A stretch of DNA of 55,856 nt. It comes from a virus. Location of the stretch: positions 1-55,856 of the IMG/VR virus record IMGVR_UViG_3300025426_000039, one strand, 5' to 3'. Positions 9,853 to 18,310 of this stretch are shown here, piece by piece. The notes under the pieces were generated by a model. That model worked only from the letters and a program-made list of their open reading frames with translations, was not told where the DNA came from and did no database searches. The position numbers were made by a program, and so were the translations under genes. Position 1 is the stretch's first letter. Each line of letters opens with the position of its first letter.

Positions 9853-11421
9853 ATGGCAAATAATAATTTTATAGTACAAAACGGATTGAACGTAGGCGGG
9901 GCAAGCGGCGCAAATATCAGCATTGATTCAGTAACTGGCTCGCTTATTTTTGCACCAGCACCAACAACAGCTGTGCCAAATCCTACTGCGGTAGTGTTTA
10001 CTCCAGGCGGTACAGTTCAATCAGTAACAACAACAGGTGGTGTCCCAACAGCAAGTGCAATTGCAAGTGCCAATGCCGCAAGTGCAACAACACTAACCAA
10101 CGGTACTGCAAACGTTACAGTCAATACCTCAAACGTTACAATTGGTGTCGGCGGAAATCAAGTTTGGACTGTGACATCCAGTGGTGTTATAGGAGCTGGA
10201 TCTGCACAATTTAACAGTTTAAACGTAACAGGTACTGCTACTGCCGCAATCGTAAACGCAGCTACAATTGGTAACACTGGTGCCACATTAACTGGTACGT
10301 TAAGTACTGCAAGTCAGCCTAATGTTACTGCTGTTGGTACACTAACAGGTTTAACAGTCAGTGGTGCAACCACCGCGGCTGCAATTACAAGTAGTGGCAC
10401 AATCATAGCCTCAACTCTTAATGCTGGTACAATTGGTAATTCAGGTGCAGTACTATATGGTACATTAAATAGTTCAAGTGCAAGTCAGCCAAATATTACT
10501 ACATTAGCTGGTGTCACATCAATTGGTACAAGCGGTGTTACTACAACTGCAGCTGGTAACTTTACAATTACAGGTTGTTTGACAGTTAATGGTACTACAA
10601 CCACAATTAATAATACTGTTTATGAAACAACAGAATACGTGTCTACTGTTGATGCAACAACATTACGTGCAGTTACAATTGGTAACAGTGGTGCGGTACT
10701 ATACGGTACACTAAACAGTTCAAGTGCAAGCCAGCCAAATATTACTACATTAGGTGGTGTTACTTCAATTGGTGCAAGTGGTAGTACAACATTAACAGGT
10801 ACATTGCAAACTGCAAGCCAGCCAAATATTACTACATTAGGTGGTGTTACTTCAATTGGTGCAAGTGGTAGTACAACATTAACAGGTACATTGCAAACTG
10901 CAAGTCAAACAAATATTACAGCAGTTGGTACCCTGGCTGGATTGACTGTGAGCGCAGCAATTGTGCCAAATGCTAATGCTTCGGTTAACTTGGGATCAAC
11001 TAGTGCTTGGTGGAATAACTTTTACGGTACTGCGGTTCATGCACTTTACGCTGACTTGGCAGAAAACTATCAAGCTGATAAATTTTATAATCCTGGTACT
11101 GTATTAATGTTTGGCGGTAGCGCAGAAGTAATGGTAGCAGACGCTGATACAACTCGCGTAGCAGGCGTAGTTTCTACAAATCCTGCAACTCTAATGAATG
11201 GCGGATTAACGGGACAATACGTGACCCCACTAGCATTAATGGGACGTGTTCCATGCCAAGTAATTGGACCTGTGCAAGCCGGGGATTTAATGGTTAGTGC
11301 TGGGTTTGGTTATGCTAAAACAAATAATAGTGCCACTGTTGGGCAAGTTATTGGTAAAGCACTACAAGCATTTCCAGTTGCTGGAAAAGGCGTTATTGAA
11401 GTGGTAGTCGGCAGAGTTTAA
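9853..11421 (+). CDS. Tail fibre protein with conserved chaperone/autoprotease-like C-terminal domain (522 aa)
   Basis: The N-terminal two thirds are repeats (NAATIGN, SQPNITTLGGVTSIGASG) like the neighbouring fibres. The last ~140 residues differ: a segment beginning YADLAENYQADKFYNPGTV and continuing VAGVVSTNPATLMN and GRVPCQVIGPV. I recognise this as the C-terminal domain common in fibres of T4-like cyanophages, related to Peptidase_G2/intramolecular-chaperone type domains, which assist trimer folding and may self-cleave. That family assignment is from memory and is tentative. RBS TTAGGAAAAG precedes the ATG. Two exact copies of an 87-bp unit lie at 10729-10902. Confidence 0.75.
   Translation: MANNNFIVQNGLNVGGASGANISIDSVTGSLIFAPAPTTAVPNPTAVVFTPGGTVQSVTTTGGVPTASAIASANAASATTLTNGTANVTVNTSNVTIGVGGNQVWTVTSSGVIGAGSAQFNSLNVTGTATAAIVNAATIGNTGATLTGTLSTASQPNVTAVGTLTGLTVSGATTAAAITSSGTIIASTLNAGTIGNSGAVLYGTLNSSSASQPNITTLAGVTSIGTSGVTTTAAGNFTITGCLTVNGTTTTINNTVYETTEYVSTVDATTLRAVTIGNSGAVLYGTLNSSSASQPNITTLGGVTSIGASGSTTLTGTLQTASQPNITTLGGVTSIGASGSTTLTGTLQTASQTNITAVGTLAGLTVSAAIVPNANASVNLGSTSAWWNNFYGTAVHALYADLAENYQADKFYNPGTVLMFGGSAEVMVADADTTRVAGVVSTNPATLMNGGLTGQYVTPLALMGRVPCQVIGPVQAGDLMVSAGFGYAKTNNSATVGQVIGKALQAFPVAGKGVIEVVVGRV
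10729..10902 (+). repeat. Exact 87-bp tandem duplication
   Basis: Two adjacent in-frame 87-bp units, each encoding 29 residues that start SQPNITTLGGVTSIGASG, appear identical in DNA sequence. Identity at silent positions points to a very recent duplication. Confidence 0.85.
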
Positions 11422-11442
11422 CCAATTTCTAACCCCAAAAAC

Positions 11443-11468
11443 AGGGCCTTAGGGCCCTTTTGTTTTTT
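11443..11468 (+). terminator. Rho-independent terminator
   Basis: Stem AGGGCC/GGCCCT with loop TTAG is followed by TTTGTTTTTT. It lies between the 522- and 427-residue fibre genes and just before a late promoter element. Confidence 0.9.
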
Positions 11469-11469
11469 G

Positions 11470-11476
11470 CTAAATA
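11470..11476 (+). promoter_or_regulatory. Putative late promoter CTAAATA
   Basis: CTAAATA immediately follows the terminator T-tract and lies about 20 nt before the ATG of the next fibre gene. Confidence 0.6.
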
Positions 11477-11497
11477 TAGAATAAGACGGATAAAATA

Positions 11498-12781
11498 ATG
11501 GCTTTAACTCGCCCACTAGTTAATAATTTAAGCACAAACATTGAAGTTTTCAATGAATCAATGACAGTATTGAATGCTGGAGCATCAAGTCCAAATGTTG
11601 ATGTTGGATTCATATTTAATCGTGCTCATGGCCTAGTAGCCAATACCGCAATGTATTGGAGCGAGAGTCTACAAAGTTTTGTTTATGCTTTTACTAACAA
11701 TGCTGGAGTAACGGCTAGTAATATCTCTATATCAAATTATGCCAATGTACAACTTGGAAATGTATTATTTGTCAATGGCGCTGGACTTTACATAAATGGT
11801 ACCTTGGGCTCTCCTGGATCGGTACTAGGATCCAATGGTACAAGTTTAGCCTGGGTCGCAGGCGGTGGATTCACTGGTGGCACTATAACAAACCAGCTGA
11901 TAGTTAGTAATACCACCGCAACAACTTCAACTACTACGGGCGCATTACAAGTAGCAGGTGGGGCTGGTATTGCTGGCAATTTGTATGTTGGTGGTAATGT
12001 ACAAGTTGCTGGAGCGTTTATAGGCAATGTAACACTTGGTACAGTTCCAAGTAGTCCAAATAATTTATATACTGTAGCCCCATTAAATTTAATCAATAGC
12101 CAGTCAGCTACACTAAAAACACAACTTAATTTAATTAATACTGGTGGTAGCGGTGGCGCTGGATCTGCTATTGATTTTTACACATACACTGGTGTAGGTA
12201 ACGGAATACCGGGTGCAAGATTTGGTGCAATTGATGATAATAACTACGGAGCCACTTTCCAATGGTTTATTAAAGCAGACGGTAACAATGGCAATAACAA
12301 TCTCCAATCAGTACTAAGTGTAAATCAATTAGGCAATGTAGTCATACCAGGTACTACGACGTCAAGTTCAACCACTACAGGTGCATTAGTAGTAGCCGGC
12401 GGTGCAGGAGTTGCTGGCAATTTGAATGTTGGCGGCAATATTACCCGTGGAACGTCTGCTGTTACTGATATTGCAAATACCATTACTAGTGTTGGTACTG
12501 GTGCAACTGCAATTGATACATTTGCTAATACAACAATTCGTGTAGCAAAATACATAATATCAGCTCAAGATACTATTACATCACAAAGCCAAGCGGCCGA
12601 AGTGCTATTAGCACAAGACGGGGCAAACGTTAACGTAGTTACATACGGTATAATATACACCGGTACAAGCCAGAGAATGACCTTTTCTGCAAATATGAGC
12701 GCAGGCACAATAACCCTTTGGGCAACGGGAACTAGTTCAAACAATACTGTAAAATTGTCTAGAACTGCCATACCAATGTAA
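11498..12781 (+). CDS. Tail fibre protein, short paralogue (427 aa)
   Basis: Contains two copies of the TGALQVAGGAGI/NLYVGG module (around residues 147-175 and 288-315) seen repeatedly in the 1938-residue fibre. Its N-terminal 80 residues (with the segment SPNVDVGFIFNRAHG) resemble the stretch of the other fibres containing YDIGMLMNR and YDIGFYSHF. The last ~90 residues (from GATAIDTFANTTIRVAKYII) are a version of the C-terminal domain shared with the first and third fibres. It is therefore a compact fibre with the same head and tip but little shaft. It has its own late promoter and terminator, so it may be produced at a different level. Confidence 0.78.
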   Translation: MALTRPLVNNLSTNIEVFNESMTVLNAGASSPNVDVGFIFNRAHGLVANTAMYWSESLQSFVYAFTNNAGVTASNISISNYANVQLGNVLFVNGAGLYINGTLGSPGSVLGSNGTSLAWVAGGGFTGGTITNQLIVSNTTATTSTTTGALQVAGGAGIAGNLYVGGNVQVAGAFIGNVTLGTVPSSPNNLYTVAPLNLINSQSATLKTQLNLINTGGSGGAGSAIDFYTYTGVGNGIPGARFGAIDDNNYGATFQWFIKADGNNGNNNLQSVLSVNQLGNVVIPGTTTSSSTTTGALVVAGGAGVAGNLNVGGNITRGTSAVTDIANTITSVGTGATAIDTFANTTIRVAKYIISAQDTITSQSQAAEVLLAQDGANVNVVTYGIIYTGTSQRMTFSANMSAGTITLWATGTSSNNTVKLSRTAIPM

Positions 12782-12785
12782 ATTG

Positions 12786-12793
12786 CATAAATA
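12786..12793 (+). promoter_or_regulatory. Putative late promoter CATAAATA
   Basis: CATAAATA lies 20 nt before the ATG of the glycosyltransferase-like gene, followed by the RBS AACAGGAA. Confidence 0.6.
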
Positions 12794-12813
12794 CACTGTA
12801 ACAGGAATCTCAA

Positions 12814-13566
12814 ATGCAACAACTTAAAAAACTTTACAGAAGCAGCTACTCTGGCGAAAGCGTGGTTAAAAATCTTGTCTATAAAGATGTCTCTTGGACA
12901 CCAGAATTAGAATCAGTGCCAAATAGTGTTTTCAATACACATACTACCACACAAGCCGCGGTAATTGGCAATGGTGAAAGTAGAGCTACAATGGATTTAA
13001 ATTTAGTTGTAAATCATGTCTCTGGAATTGGCGGTGTGAATAGTTTACAAACTTATGGGTGTAATGCATTGTATCGCGAGCATTCTCCAGATTTTTTAGT
13101 TGCAGTTGGGGACGAAATTATTGAGGAAATAGCCGCTTCTGATTATTGCAACAATAATATTGTTTATGCTAATGCAGATGCATTATTAGACTACCCTGGT
13201 AAATTTTATCTAATACCACAAAATTTATATTTTGATGCAGGAGCAGTTGCTGCATATATGGCTTGTTTTGATGGACACAAAAAAGTATTCCTATTAGGCT
13301 TTGACAGTTACGATCAGGATGGTCCATACAACAACATATACAAAGGTACCAATGCGTACCAATTAACAGATAAAGTTCATTCTAATGTGTATTTTACAAA
13401 TTCATTACATGCAGTAATGACCACTTACAATGATGTAGAATTTGTGCGAGTGATGCCAAATAGTACTTGGTGGGCACATGACCGTCATATTAGCTTGCCT
13501 AATTTTAGACAAATCGAGTATACTGATTTTGTACTAGAAGCAGATCTTGGCTTGTTGTCTGCTTAA
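12814..13566 (+). CDS. Glycosyltransferase-like protein (CST-I/DUF115-type), tentative
   Basis: The 250-residue protein carries VIGNGESRATMDL near residue 50, resembling the nucleotide-sugar binding loop (GNGPS type) of sialyltransferase-like and MptE/DUF115-like enzymes, and a later hydrophobic strand VFLLGFDSYDQDG (residues ~168-180), also typical of that fold. A sugar-transfer role on phage or host surface structures is possible, but substrate and catalysis cannot be read from the sequence. It follows the fibre block on the same strand and its stop overlaps the end of the convergent Nudix gene by 4 bp. Confidence 0.5.
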   Translation: MQQLKKLYRSSYSGESVVKNLVYKDVSWTPELESVPNSVFNTHTTTQAAVIGNGESRATMDLNLVVNHVSGIGGVNSLQTYGCNALYREHSPDFLVAVGDEIIEEIAASDYCNNNIVYANADALLDYPGKFYLIPQNLYFDAGAVAAYMACFDGHKKVFLLGFDSYDQDGPYNNIYKGTNAYQLTDKVHSNVYFTNSLHAVMTTYNDVEFVRVMPNSTWWAHDRHISLPNFRQIEYTDFVLEADLGLLSA

Positions 13567-13991
13567 TTTAATATATTTTCTAGCGTTTTAATTTTTTTAC
13601 GCACAATATCAAAACTAAAACTACGCCAAAGTCCTGGATGTAAGGGCTTGGGATAATCATCTAGTTCTACCCAACAATACCCTCTATGTTCCTCGTTGAG
13701 TGAGGGAACAAATTCTGTGTCAACACTAACAAGAAAAGTATAGTAAACAAATTTTCTATTGTCTGCGGTAAATGTTTCTAAGGGAATAAATTTTTGAGCA
13801 GTATAGTCGACACCAATTTCTTCGCGGATTTCTCGAATTAGGCCCTGCATTACAGTTTCGCCAGCATCTACTTTACCGCCCACAATGCCCCAGCTACCAC
13901 TGTGTTTGCTTTTATTGCGTAGCAAGAACAAATAACGATTGGTTTTTTTAGCGTAAATTAATGCGCCACATCCCTCTAAGTGCTCGGTCAT
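13563..13991 (-). CDS. Nudix hydrolase
   Basis: A complete Nudix box (G39, E45, R53-E54, E57-E58, G60; pattern GX5EX7REUXEEXGU) lies in the 142-residue protein, so it should hydrolyse a nucleoside diphosphate linked to another moiety using Mg2+. The substrate (oxidised dNTP, NAD, dinucleoside polyphosphate, capped RNA) cannot be deduced. I chose the internal ATG at 13991 (MTEHLEGCG) because it lies one base after the gp15 stop; a longer form would overlap gp15 by 77 bp and its extra residues do not look like the family. T4 also encodes a Nudix protein (NudE). Confidence 0.88.
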   Translation of the reverse strand: MTEHLEGCGALIYAKKTNRYLFLLRNKSKHSGSWGIVGGKVDAGETVMQGLIREIREEIGVDYTAQKFIPLETFTADNRKFVYYTFLVSVDTEFVPSLNEEHRGYCWVELDDYPKPLHPGLWRSFSFDIVRKKIKTLENILN

Positions 13992-13992
13992 A

Positions 13993-15354
13993 TTACAGTA
14001 CCAAACTCCAATTTCCGGCTTTGTAAATACCTTGATAGCTCTTTTGCCAAACGCCATTGTTCCATACATATTGAACTTGTGTAGTCAAGTTGGTAACGTA
14101 CTGAACTCCAGAGTTGTTACTATCAAATATCACAGTCCAGTAACTGCCGTTCCATTGTATAATGTCATTGGCATTGGCGATTAAGTTCGTACCAGTTGCA
14201 CCTTGCCAAGCGGTAGCACTAGTACCATCAGCATCGCCAATTGGATTTAATATCAAATAACTAGTTCCTGTACTTGGGTTTAGGATACTATTGTTAACAG
14301 TAACATTAAATGGATCAATGATGGCATTCACGGGAGGTAGTGTATTTGCTGGTAAAGTAGCAGTATCGGGAGTGAATAGTAACTGAGAAGGATCGCCCGG
14401 ACTAAATGCAACAGTGCCCACGATCTCATGCTGTCCGTCAGTGTAGTCAAAGCTCAATCTAGCTTGGCTTATACCATTGGTTAGTTTGCCATACAACGTG
14501 AGTAAATTTTGCCATGCCACCGGAATTCCTTCGCCAGATGCTGGCAACGGCTCATACAAGGTAAGCGTATTACCTACGTAGATAATATCATAATTCATTG
14601 GTGTAAATCTCAATTGAGTAGTCGCTACCGTATTCACAATGTCGGTGTTTAACTCTCCACTGGTGTCATAGATGTTGGCAATAATTTGTGCCACAACTCC
14701 TGCCTTTTTAACTTTAGCTGGAAGACTTAACCAAATTGGCAATTCAAATGTCAATGAAGCTATATCTATATTGTCATCTGTTCCTAGTGGTACAGTTCTG
14801 TTGGTATAACTTATATCAGTTAATAATGCAACACTTAAACTGGTCCAGTCTAAAAAGTTGTCGGTGCTTTGTATTTCAAATCCAGGGTTAAACAAAGGCA
14901 ACATTTGTTCAAGTAGTTGTTGCTTTTGATCTGTGTTACTGGTCCAAATATCTAGCTTCATTTGCAACTTATATGGTGCAGGCATAATTCTCTCAACACT
15001 ATACGCACTGCCTTGTGCACCAGTAGGCATTTGCGTAACAGAATCAAATGTTTGTTCTATAATTCTATTATAACTCTCGTGATAGGGATTTTGTAAACGA
15101 TCACGGTCGTATGTTAGCGCATTGATATAAGTTGCCATTGCGGGAACAGCATTCAGTGGATTCTCACTGTTAAGTCTAATGATTGTATCTGCTTGATGGC
15201 TTGGTGAGCCATAGTAAACTGGAACAGTTTGCAGTGTGCGATTGCCATTGGCATCACGACCAAACTCAACTTGGTAGTTTGACATCATTCGCATAAATTG
15301 CGTTACAAAACGCCGTATTTGTCCATCGTATGTAAATTGAACTAAACTAGCCAT
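13993..15354 (-). CDS. 15: gp15-like tail terminator / sheath stabiliser
   Basis: The 453-residue protein matches the T4-like gp15 family: MPAPYKLQMKLDIWTSNTDQ around residues 123-142, then EIQSTDNFLDWTSL and FELPIWLSLPAKVKK. gp15 caps the tail tube and sheath and joins the tail to the neck. It is longer than T4 gp15 (272 residues); the extra C-terminal half is an extension ending in a WNGSYW.....YVWNNGVWQKSY segment, which I recall also in marine homologues. It is co-oriented with gp14 upstream (3 bp between them) and Nudix downstream, opposite to the rest of the tail genes. Confidence 0.85.
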   Translation of the reverse strand: MASLVQFTYDGQIRRFVTQFMRMMSNYQVEFGRDANGNRTLQTVPVYYGSPSHQADTIIRLNSENPLNAVPAMATYINALTYDRDRLQNPYHESYNRIIEQTFDSVTQMPTGAQGSAYSVERIMPAPYKLQMKLDIWTSNTDQKQQLLEQMLPLFNPGFEIQSTDNFLDWTSLSVALLTDISYTNRTVPLGTDDNIDIASLTFELPIWLSLPAKVKKAGVVAQIIANIYDTSGELNTDIVNTVATTQLRFTPMNYDIIYVGNTLTLYEPLPASGEGIPVAWQNLLTLYGKLTNGISQARLSFDYTDGQHEIVGTVAFSPGDPSQLLFTPDTATLPANTLPPVNAIIDPFNVTVNNSILNPSTGTSYLILNPIGDADGTSATAWQGATGTNLIANANDIIQWNGSYWTVIFDSNNSGVQYVTNLTTQVQYVWNNGVWQKSYQGIYKAGNWSLVL

Positions 15355-15356
15355 AA

Positions 15357-16736
15357 TTAACTTTCATTATTGTCTGCTCTAATACCTAACACACGGCTTA
15401 GGGGTTGCAGACTATTTTGTGTATTGCCGTTACTGTCAGTGAATGTATTTGTGTTATTTACATATCCTGCAAGTTGTGTTTGATTATTTGTAGCACCTGG
15501 GGTTAGGTTAGTGCGTACTGCATCCTCGATCTTGCCCCAAAAATTACCATTAAATCTAAACAGTCTATTGGGCAAATAATCCAATCGTAAAAAGTAATCG
15601 CCATTTTTTGGATTACTTGGGAAGGCCACTCCAGCTCCAGTTACTAAACTATTTGGAGCTTTGCCATCTCCGGTTAAGTAACCTTCAATTTTGTAATCTG
15701 GGCTTGGTATTCCTGAGTCCCCGGTAATTGCAGTATTGTCTGCGGTGATGATTGTAGAGTCACTGGTTACAGCATTTCCGCTAAGTGCTACCCCGCCTAC
15801 ATTGGCTATGGTGTAAAAATTACTAGTATCGTAACCAGAAGTAGGAACATCAAAATCTGCTTGGGCAACAATTGCTTCATTGATGTTTAAGTAAGTATTG
15901 TAGGTACTCAAGATTGATCCTACTGGAGTTGTTGTTCCCGTACCAGCAGCAATGTTATTGAGAATGTCTTTGTACTCTTGACTATCAACAAGAGGATTAA
16001 GTTTAACACGCCATAAATGAGGCCACCATGTAGGGCTAAAACCCTCGCTTGCCCAACTTGCATCGCCAACAACATAAAAACGTTTTAACGCAGCCGGCAC
16101 GTCTTGATTCAAACTATCATAGTCTTTTAAATGTTCTAGCTCTAATACGTCACCACTTAGCAGTTTGCGCCCAATTTGGTCCACCATGTCACGTAAATGA
16201 AACACCATAAAAATAGTGCCAGTTTGTAAGAATAAACCAAATTGGCTTAGGTCAAAGTCTTGATCAGCACGTTGATATATACCGCGCATCTTGTAAACTG
16301 AGGTATCATATTTTCTATCTCGATTCTCAGTCCATAACAAGTCTTGAATGTTTAATGCACTTTGATTGGTATAACTGGGCTGAGTAGCATCGCTACTGAA
16401 TCCAATAGTTGCCCCAGTGCCTACTAGACTAGTTGTTGTTACATTAAGCGTTATTGAGGTTGTATTAATTGCAATAACCTGAGCATTGGCGGGAATTCCT
16501 GCGCCAAATGCAAAATCATTTAATTGAACACCAGTTGTGTTACTAAAAGTCAAGGGATCGGTGTTTACGGTTTGGCCTGCAGTGGTTGTTAGTTGTACAC
16601 CTTGTGCTACAGGACCGAGATATTTGTTTAACAATACTCCGGTACCGCCAATAGTAAACATTTCTGAAATCCGGCGATCCAAGAATTTGTAATCATTTGT
16701 GTGTCGGCCATTTTGCCATAAACTTAGTCTTGCCAC
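15357..16736 (-). CDS. 14: gp14-like neck protein with beta-rich insertion
   Basis: N-terminus MARLSLWQNGRHTNDYKFLD, then IQDLLWTENRDRKYDTSVYK and ASEGFSPTWWPHLWRVKL match T4-like gp14, a neck protein closing the head after DNA packaging. The start is a GTG preceded by TAGGAAAAG. At 459 residues it is much longer than T4 gp14 (~256): residues ~40-115 form a Thr/Asn-rich, beta-like insertion between conserved blocks, and the C-terminal ~190 residues are an extension. The insertion resembles fibre-type sequence, possibly a surface decoration domain (inference). Confidence 0.82.
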   Translation of the reverse strand: MARLSLWQNGRHTNDYKFLDRRISEMFTIGGTGVLLNKYLGPVAQGVQLTTTAGQTVNTDPLTFSNTTGVQLNDFAFGAGIPANAQVIAINTTSITLNVTTTSLVGTGATIGFSSDATQPSYTNQSALNIQDLLWTENRDRKYDTSVYKMRGIYQRADQDFDLSQFGLFLQTGTIFMVFHLRDMVDQIGRKLLSGDVLELEHLKDYDSLNQDVPAALKRFYVVGDASWASEGFSPTWWPHLWRVKLNPLVDSQEYKDILNNIAAGTGTTTPVGSILSTYNTYLNINEAIVAQADFDVPTSGYDTSNFYTIANVGGVALSGNAVTSDSTIITADNTAITGDSGIPSPDYKIEGYLTGDGKAPNSLVTGAGVAFPSNPKNGDYFLRLDYLPNRLFRFNGNFWGKIEDAVRTNLTPGATNNQTQLAGYVNNTNTFTDSNGNTQNSLQPLSRVLGIRADNNES

Positions 16737-16758
16737 TGTCTTTTCCTAGATTATTGTG

Positions 16759-16765
16759 TATTTAC
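16759..16765 (-). promoter_or_regulatory. Putative late promoter GTAAATA (minus strand)
   Basis: On the minus strand GTAAATA lies about 22 nt before the GTG of gp14, so it would serve the gp14-gp15-Nudix block. Confidence 0.55.
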
Positions 16766-16770
16766 CCAAT

Positions 16771-16799
16771 TTGACTGGGAATGATTTATCTAGTATAAT
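16771..16799 (+). promoter_or_regulatory. sigma70-type promoter TTGACT-17-TATAAT
   Basis: TTGACT and a perfect TATAAT are separated by exactly 17 bp. The predicted +1 is around 16806, at or next to the ATG at 16807, which predicts a leaderless or nearly leaderless transcript. Confidence 0.85.
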
Positions 16800-16806
16800 T
16801 ACAGTT

Positions 16807-17061
16807 ATGCAGTCACATAGCCCCGCTCTTTACAACAGAATAGCAGATGCTCGTCCCATCGTAGTACGATTGGGCGACGCCAAATTGAATTTGATGTTTC
16901 AAAATTGTGTGGCTTATTGGGCAAAATTGGACGGGGAATTTGTGGAATGTCGGCGCCGAAATCGATATACTGTTCGATATGAAGAATTGGCTCGCCAATT
17001 GGATGAAGCTCTTGTTGTATTAGAGCAACACCTGACATTTGGCACTTTGCTCAAGATGTAG
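16807..17061 (+). CDS. Small protein of unknown function (84 aa)
   Basis: The chosen ATG (MQSHSPALYN) is the first one downstream of a strong sigma70-like promoter; an in-frame GTG further upstream would place the promoter inside the gene and is less likely. The protein has two parts: a strand-rich N-terminus (IVVRLGDAKLNLMFQN) and a charged helical C-terminus (YEELARQLDEALVVLEQHL). No family recognised. It precedes the 390-residue gene, which has its own promoter overlapping the end of this one. The strong host-type promoter suggests early expression. Confidence 0.7.
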   Translation: MQSHSPALYNRIADARPIVVRLGDAKLNLMFQNCVAYWAKLDGEFVECRRRNRYTVRYEELARQLDEALVVLEQHLTFGTLLKM

Positions 17062-17067
17062 TATAAT
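17039..17067 (+). promoter_or_regulatory. sigma70-type promoter TTGGCA-17-TATAAT
   Basis: TTGGCA and a perfect TATAAT, spaced by 17 bp, overlap the end of the 84-residue gene; the RBS GGGAG and ATG at 17088 follow. Confidence 0.8.
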
Positions 17068-17087
17068 ATAGTTTTACGGGAGATAAT

Positions 17088-18260
17088 ATGGCAACAGTGG
17101 CAGGCATCAAGATCAAGACCAAACAAACCAAAGTTCGTAATCCGGCTTTTCACGATGAAAAGTACACCGGAGGCGAGCCTGACTGGGACGCCAGCGACAT
17201 TGAACTGAGCGATGCAGACTTTGATCACAAACTGAGAAAAAGTTTTTACTACTACAACTATTACTACAGTCAAAAAGATGCACGTAAAAATGTTGTAGAA
17301 TGGGTGCGTTTACAAACCAAGCGTTTTAACAAAGAGCAAATTAAAGCCTTTGAACGTAGTGGTGATCGCAGTATTCCAATGACTGCATGTTGTTTGATTA
17401 TGGCACATATTCGTGCTAATATGCCCCTAAAGCCTAGACATATTGAATTTTTGGATGAGTGTATTCTAAAAGCAATTGATGGCGCCGAGCCTGAAGTGCA
17501 AGAGGTTGTAGAAGAAGTCAAAGAAGTATATAGAGCTCCCACAATCCAAGATCGTTTAAATGAGAAAACAAGCGAGATCATTGGTGACATCGAAGGTGTG
17601 TATGATGATGTTACAAAAGCAATTAAAACAGACTTTAAGCCCTATGATTTTTTAGTTGCCAAGAATGTAGTACAAAGCCAATTGGGCAAGTATGAGGAAT
17701 TATACAAAGCTCGTAAACAGGAACTTGAACTGGCAATGGCCAAAAAAGATGCAGACTTAAAAGAAGGTTATGCACATTACAAGGCAGCAGATTTCAAGCG
17801 AATGATTGCTTGGATTGACAACTTGATGGCAGCGATCGAACAGTATCGTGGAGTTAAAAAGTCGCTCAAGAAAGCTAGAGTTAAAAAGGCTCCTAGCAAA
17901 GAAAAGGTAATTGCCAAACTCAAATATGCTAAAACGCATACCGAACTAAAGATTGTTAGTATCAATCCTGCAGAAATTGTAGGTGCACAGACGTTATGGA
18001 TTTATAACACAAAATACAGAAAACTTGGAAGATACGAAGCCGAAGCATACAAGACCTTGAGTGTGAAAGGTACCAGTATCATTAATTTTGATGAAAGCAA
18101 GAGCGTATGCAAAACCCTGCGTAAGCCCGAAGAACAACTTAGAGAGTTTGCAAAAGCAGGAAAAGTTCAGCTGAGAAAGTTCTTGGATGATGTCAAAGCC
18201 ACTGAGAGCAAGTTAAACGGCAGAATGAACGCAGAGATAGTGTTACTTAAAGCAGTTTAA
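17088..18260 (+). CDS. Conserved T4-like phage protein of unknown function (390 aa)
   Basis: RBS CGGGAGAT precedes the ATG. The protein is lysine- and glutamate-rich with likely coiled-coil regions (residues ~190-260, for example YKARKQELELAMAKKDADLK) and an acidic segment around residue 140 (EVQEVVEEVKEVY). The N-terminal part includes an unusual tyrosine run (KSFYYYNYYYSQKDARK, around residues 50-66). I recall similar proteins in T4-like phages without an assigned function. It has its own sigma70-like promoter and ends at a composite terminator, so it is a stand-alone, probably early, unit. Confidence 0.72.
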   Translation: MATVAGIKIKTKQTKVRNPAFHDEKYTGGEPDWDASDIELSDADFDHKLRKSFYYYNYYYSQKDARKNVVEWVRLQTKRFNKEQIKAFERSGDRSIPMTACCLIMAHIRANMPLKPRHIEFLDECILKAIDGAEPEVQEVVEEVKEVYRAPTIQDRLNEKTSEIIGDIEGVYDDVTKAIKTDFKPYDFLVAKNVVQSQLGKYEELYKARKQELELAMAKKDADLKEGYAHYKAADFKRMIAWIDNLMAAIEQYRGVKKSLKKARVKKAPSKEKVIAKLKYAKTHTELKIVSINPAEIVGAQTLWIYNTKYRKLGRYEAEAYKTLSVKGTSIINFDESKSVCKTLRKPEEQLREFAKAGKVQLRKFLDDVKATESKLNGRMNAEIVLLKAV

Positions 18261-18268
18261 TACTAACC

Positions 18269-18309
18269 AATCCCGTAATAGTGTAATAAATACGCTATAC
18301 GGGATTTTT
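18269..18309 (+). terminator. Long terminator hairpin with a late promoter in its loop
   Basis: AATCCCGTA pairs with TACGGGATT (9 bp) and, across a one-base bulge, TAGTGTA pairs with TACGCTA (7 bp); a T-tract follows. The loop is ATAAA, so the late element AATAAATA (18285-18292) lies across the tip. Transcripts reading through would form the hairpin; transcripts from the late promoter would start inside the 3' arm and avoid it. Confidence 0.85.
18285..18292 (+). promoter_or_regulatory. Late promoter AATAAATA inside terminator loop
   Basis: AATAAATA lies 18 nt before the gp13 start codon. The predicted +1 (about 18298) is in the 3' arm of the terminator hairpin. Confidence 0.65.
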
Positions 18310-18310
18310 C

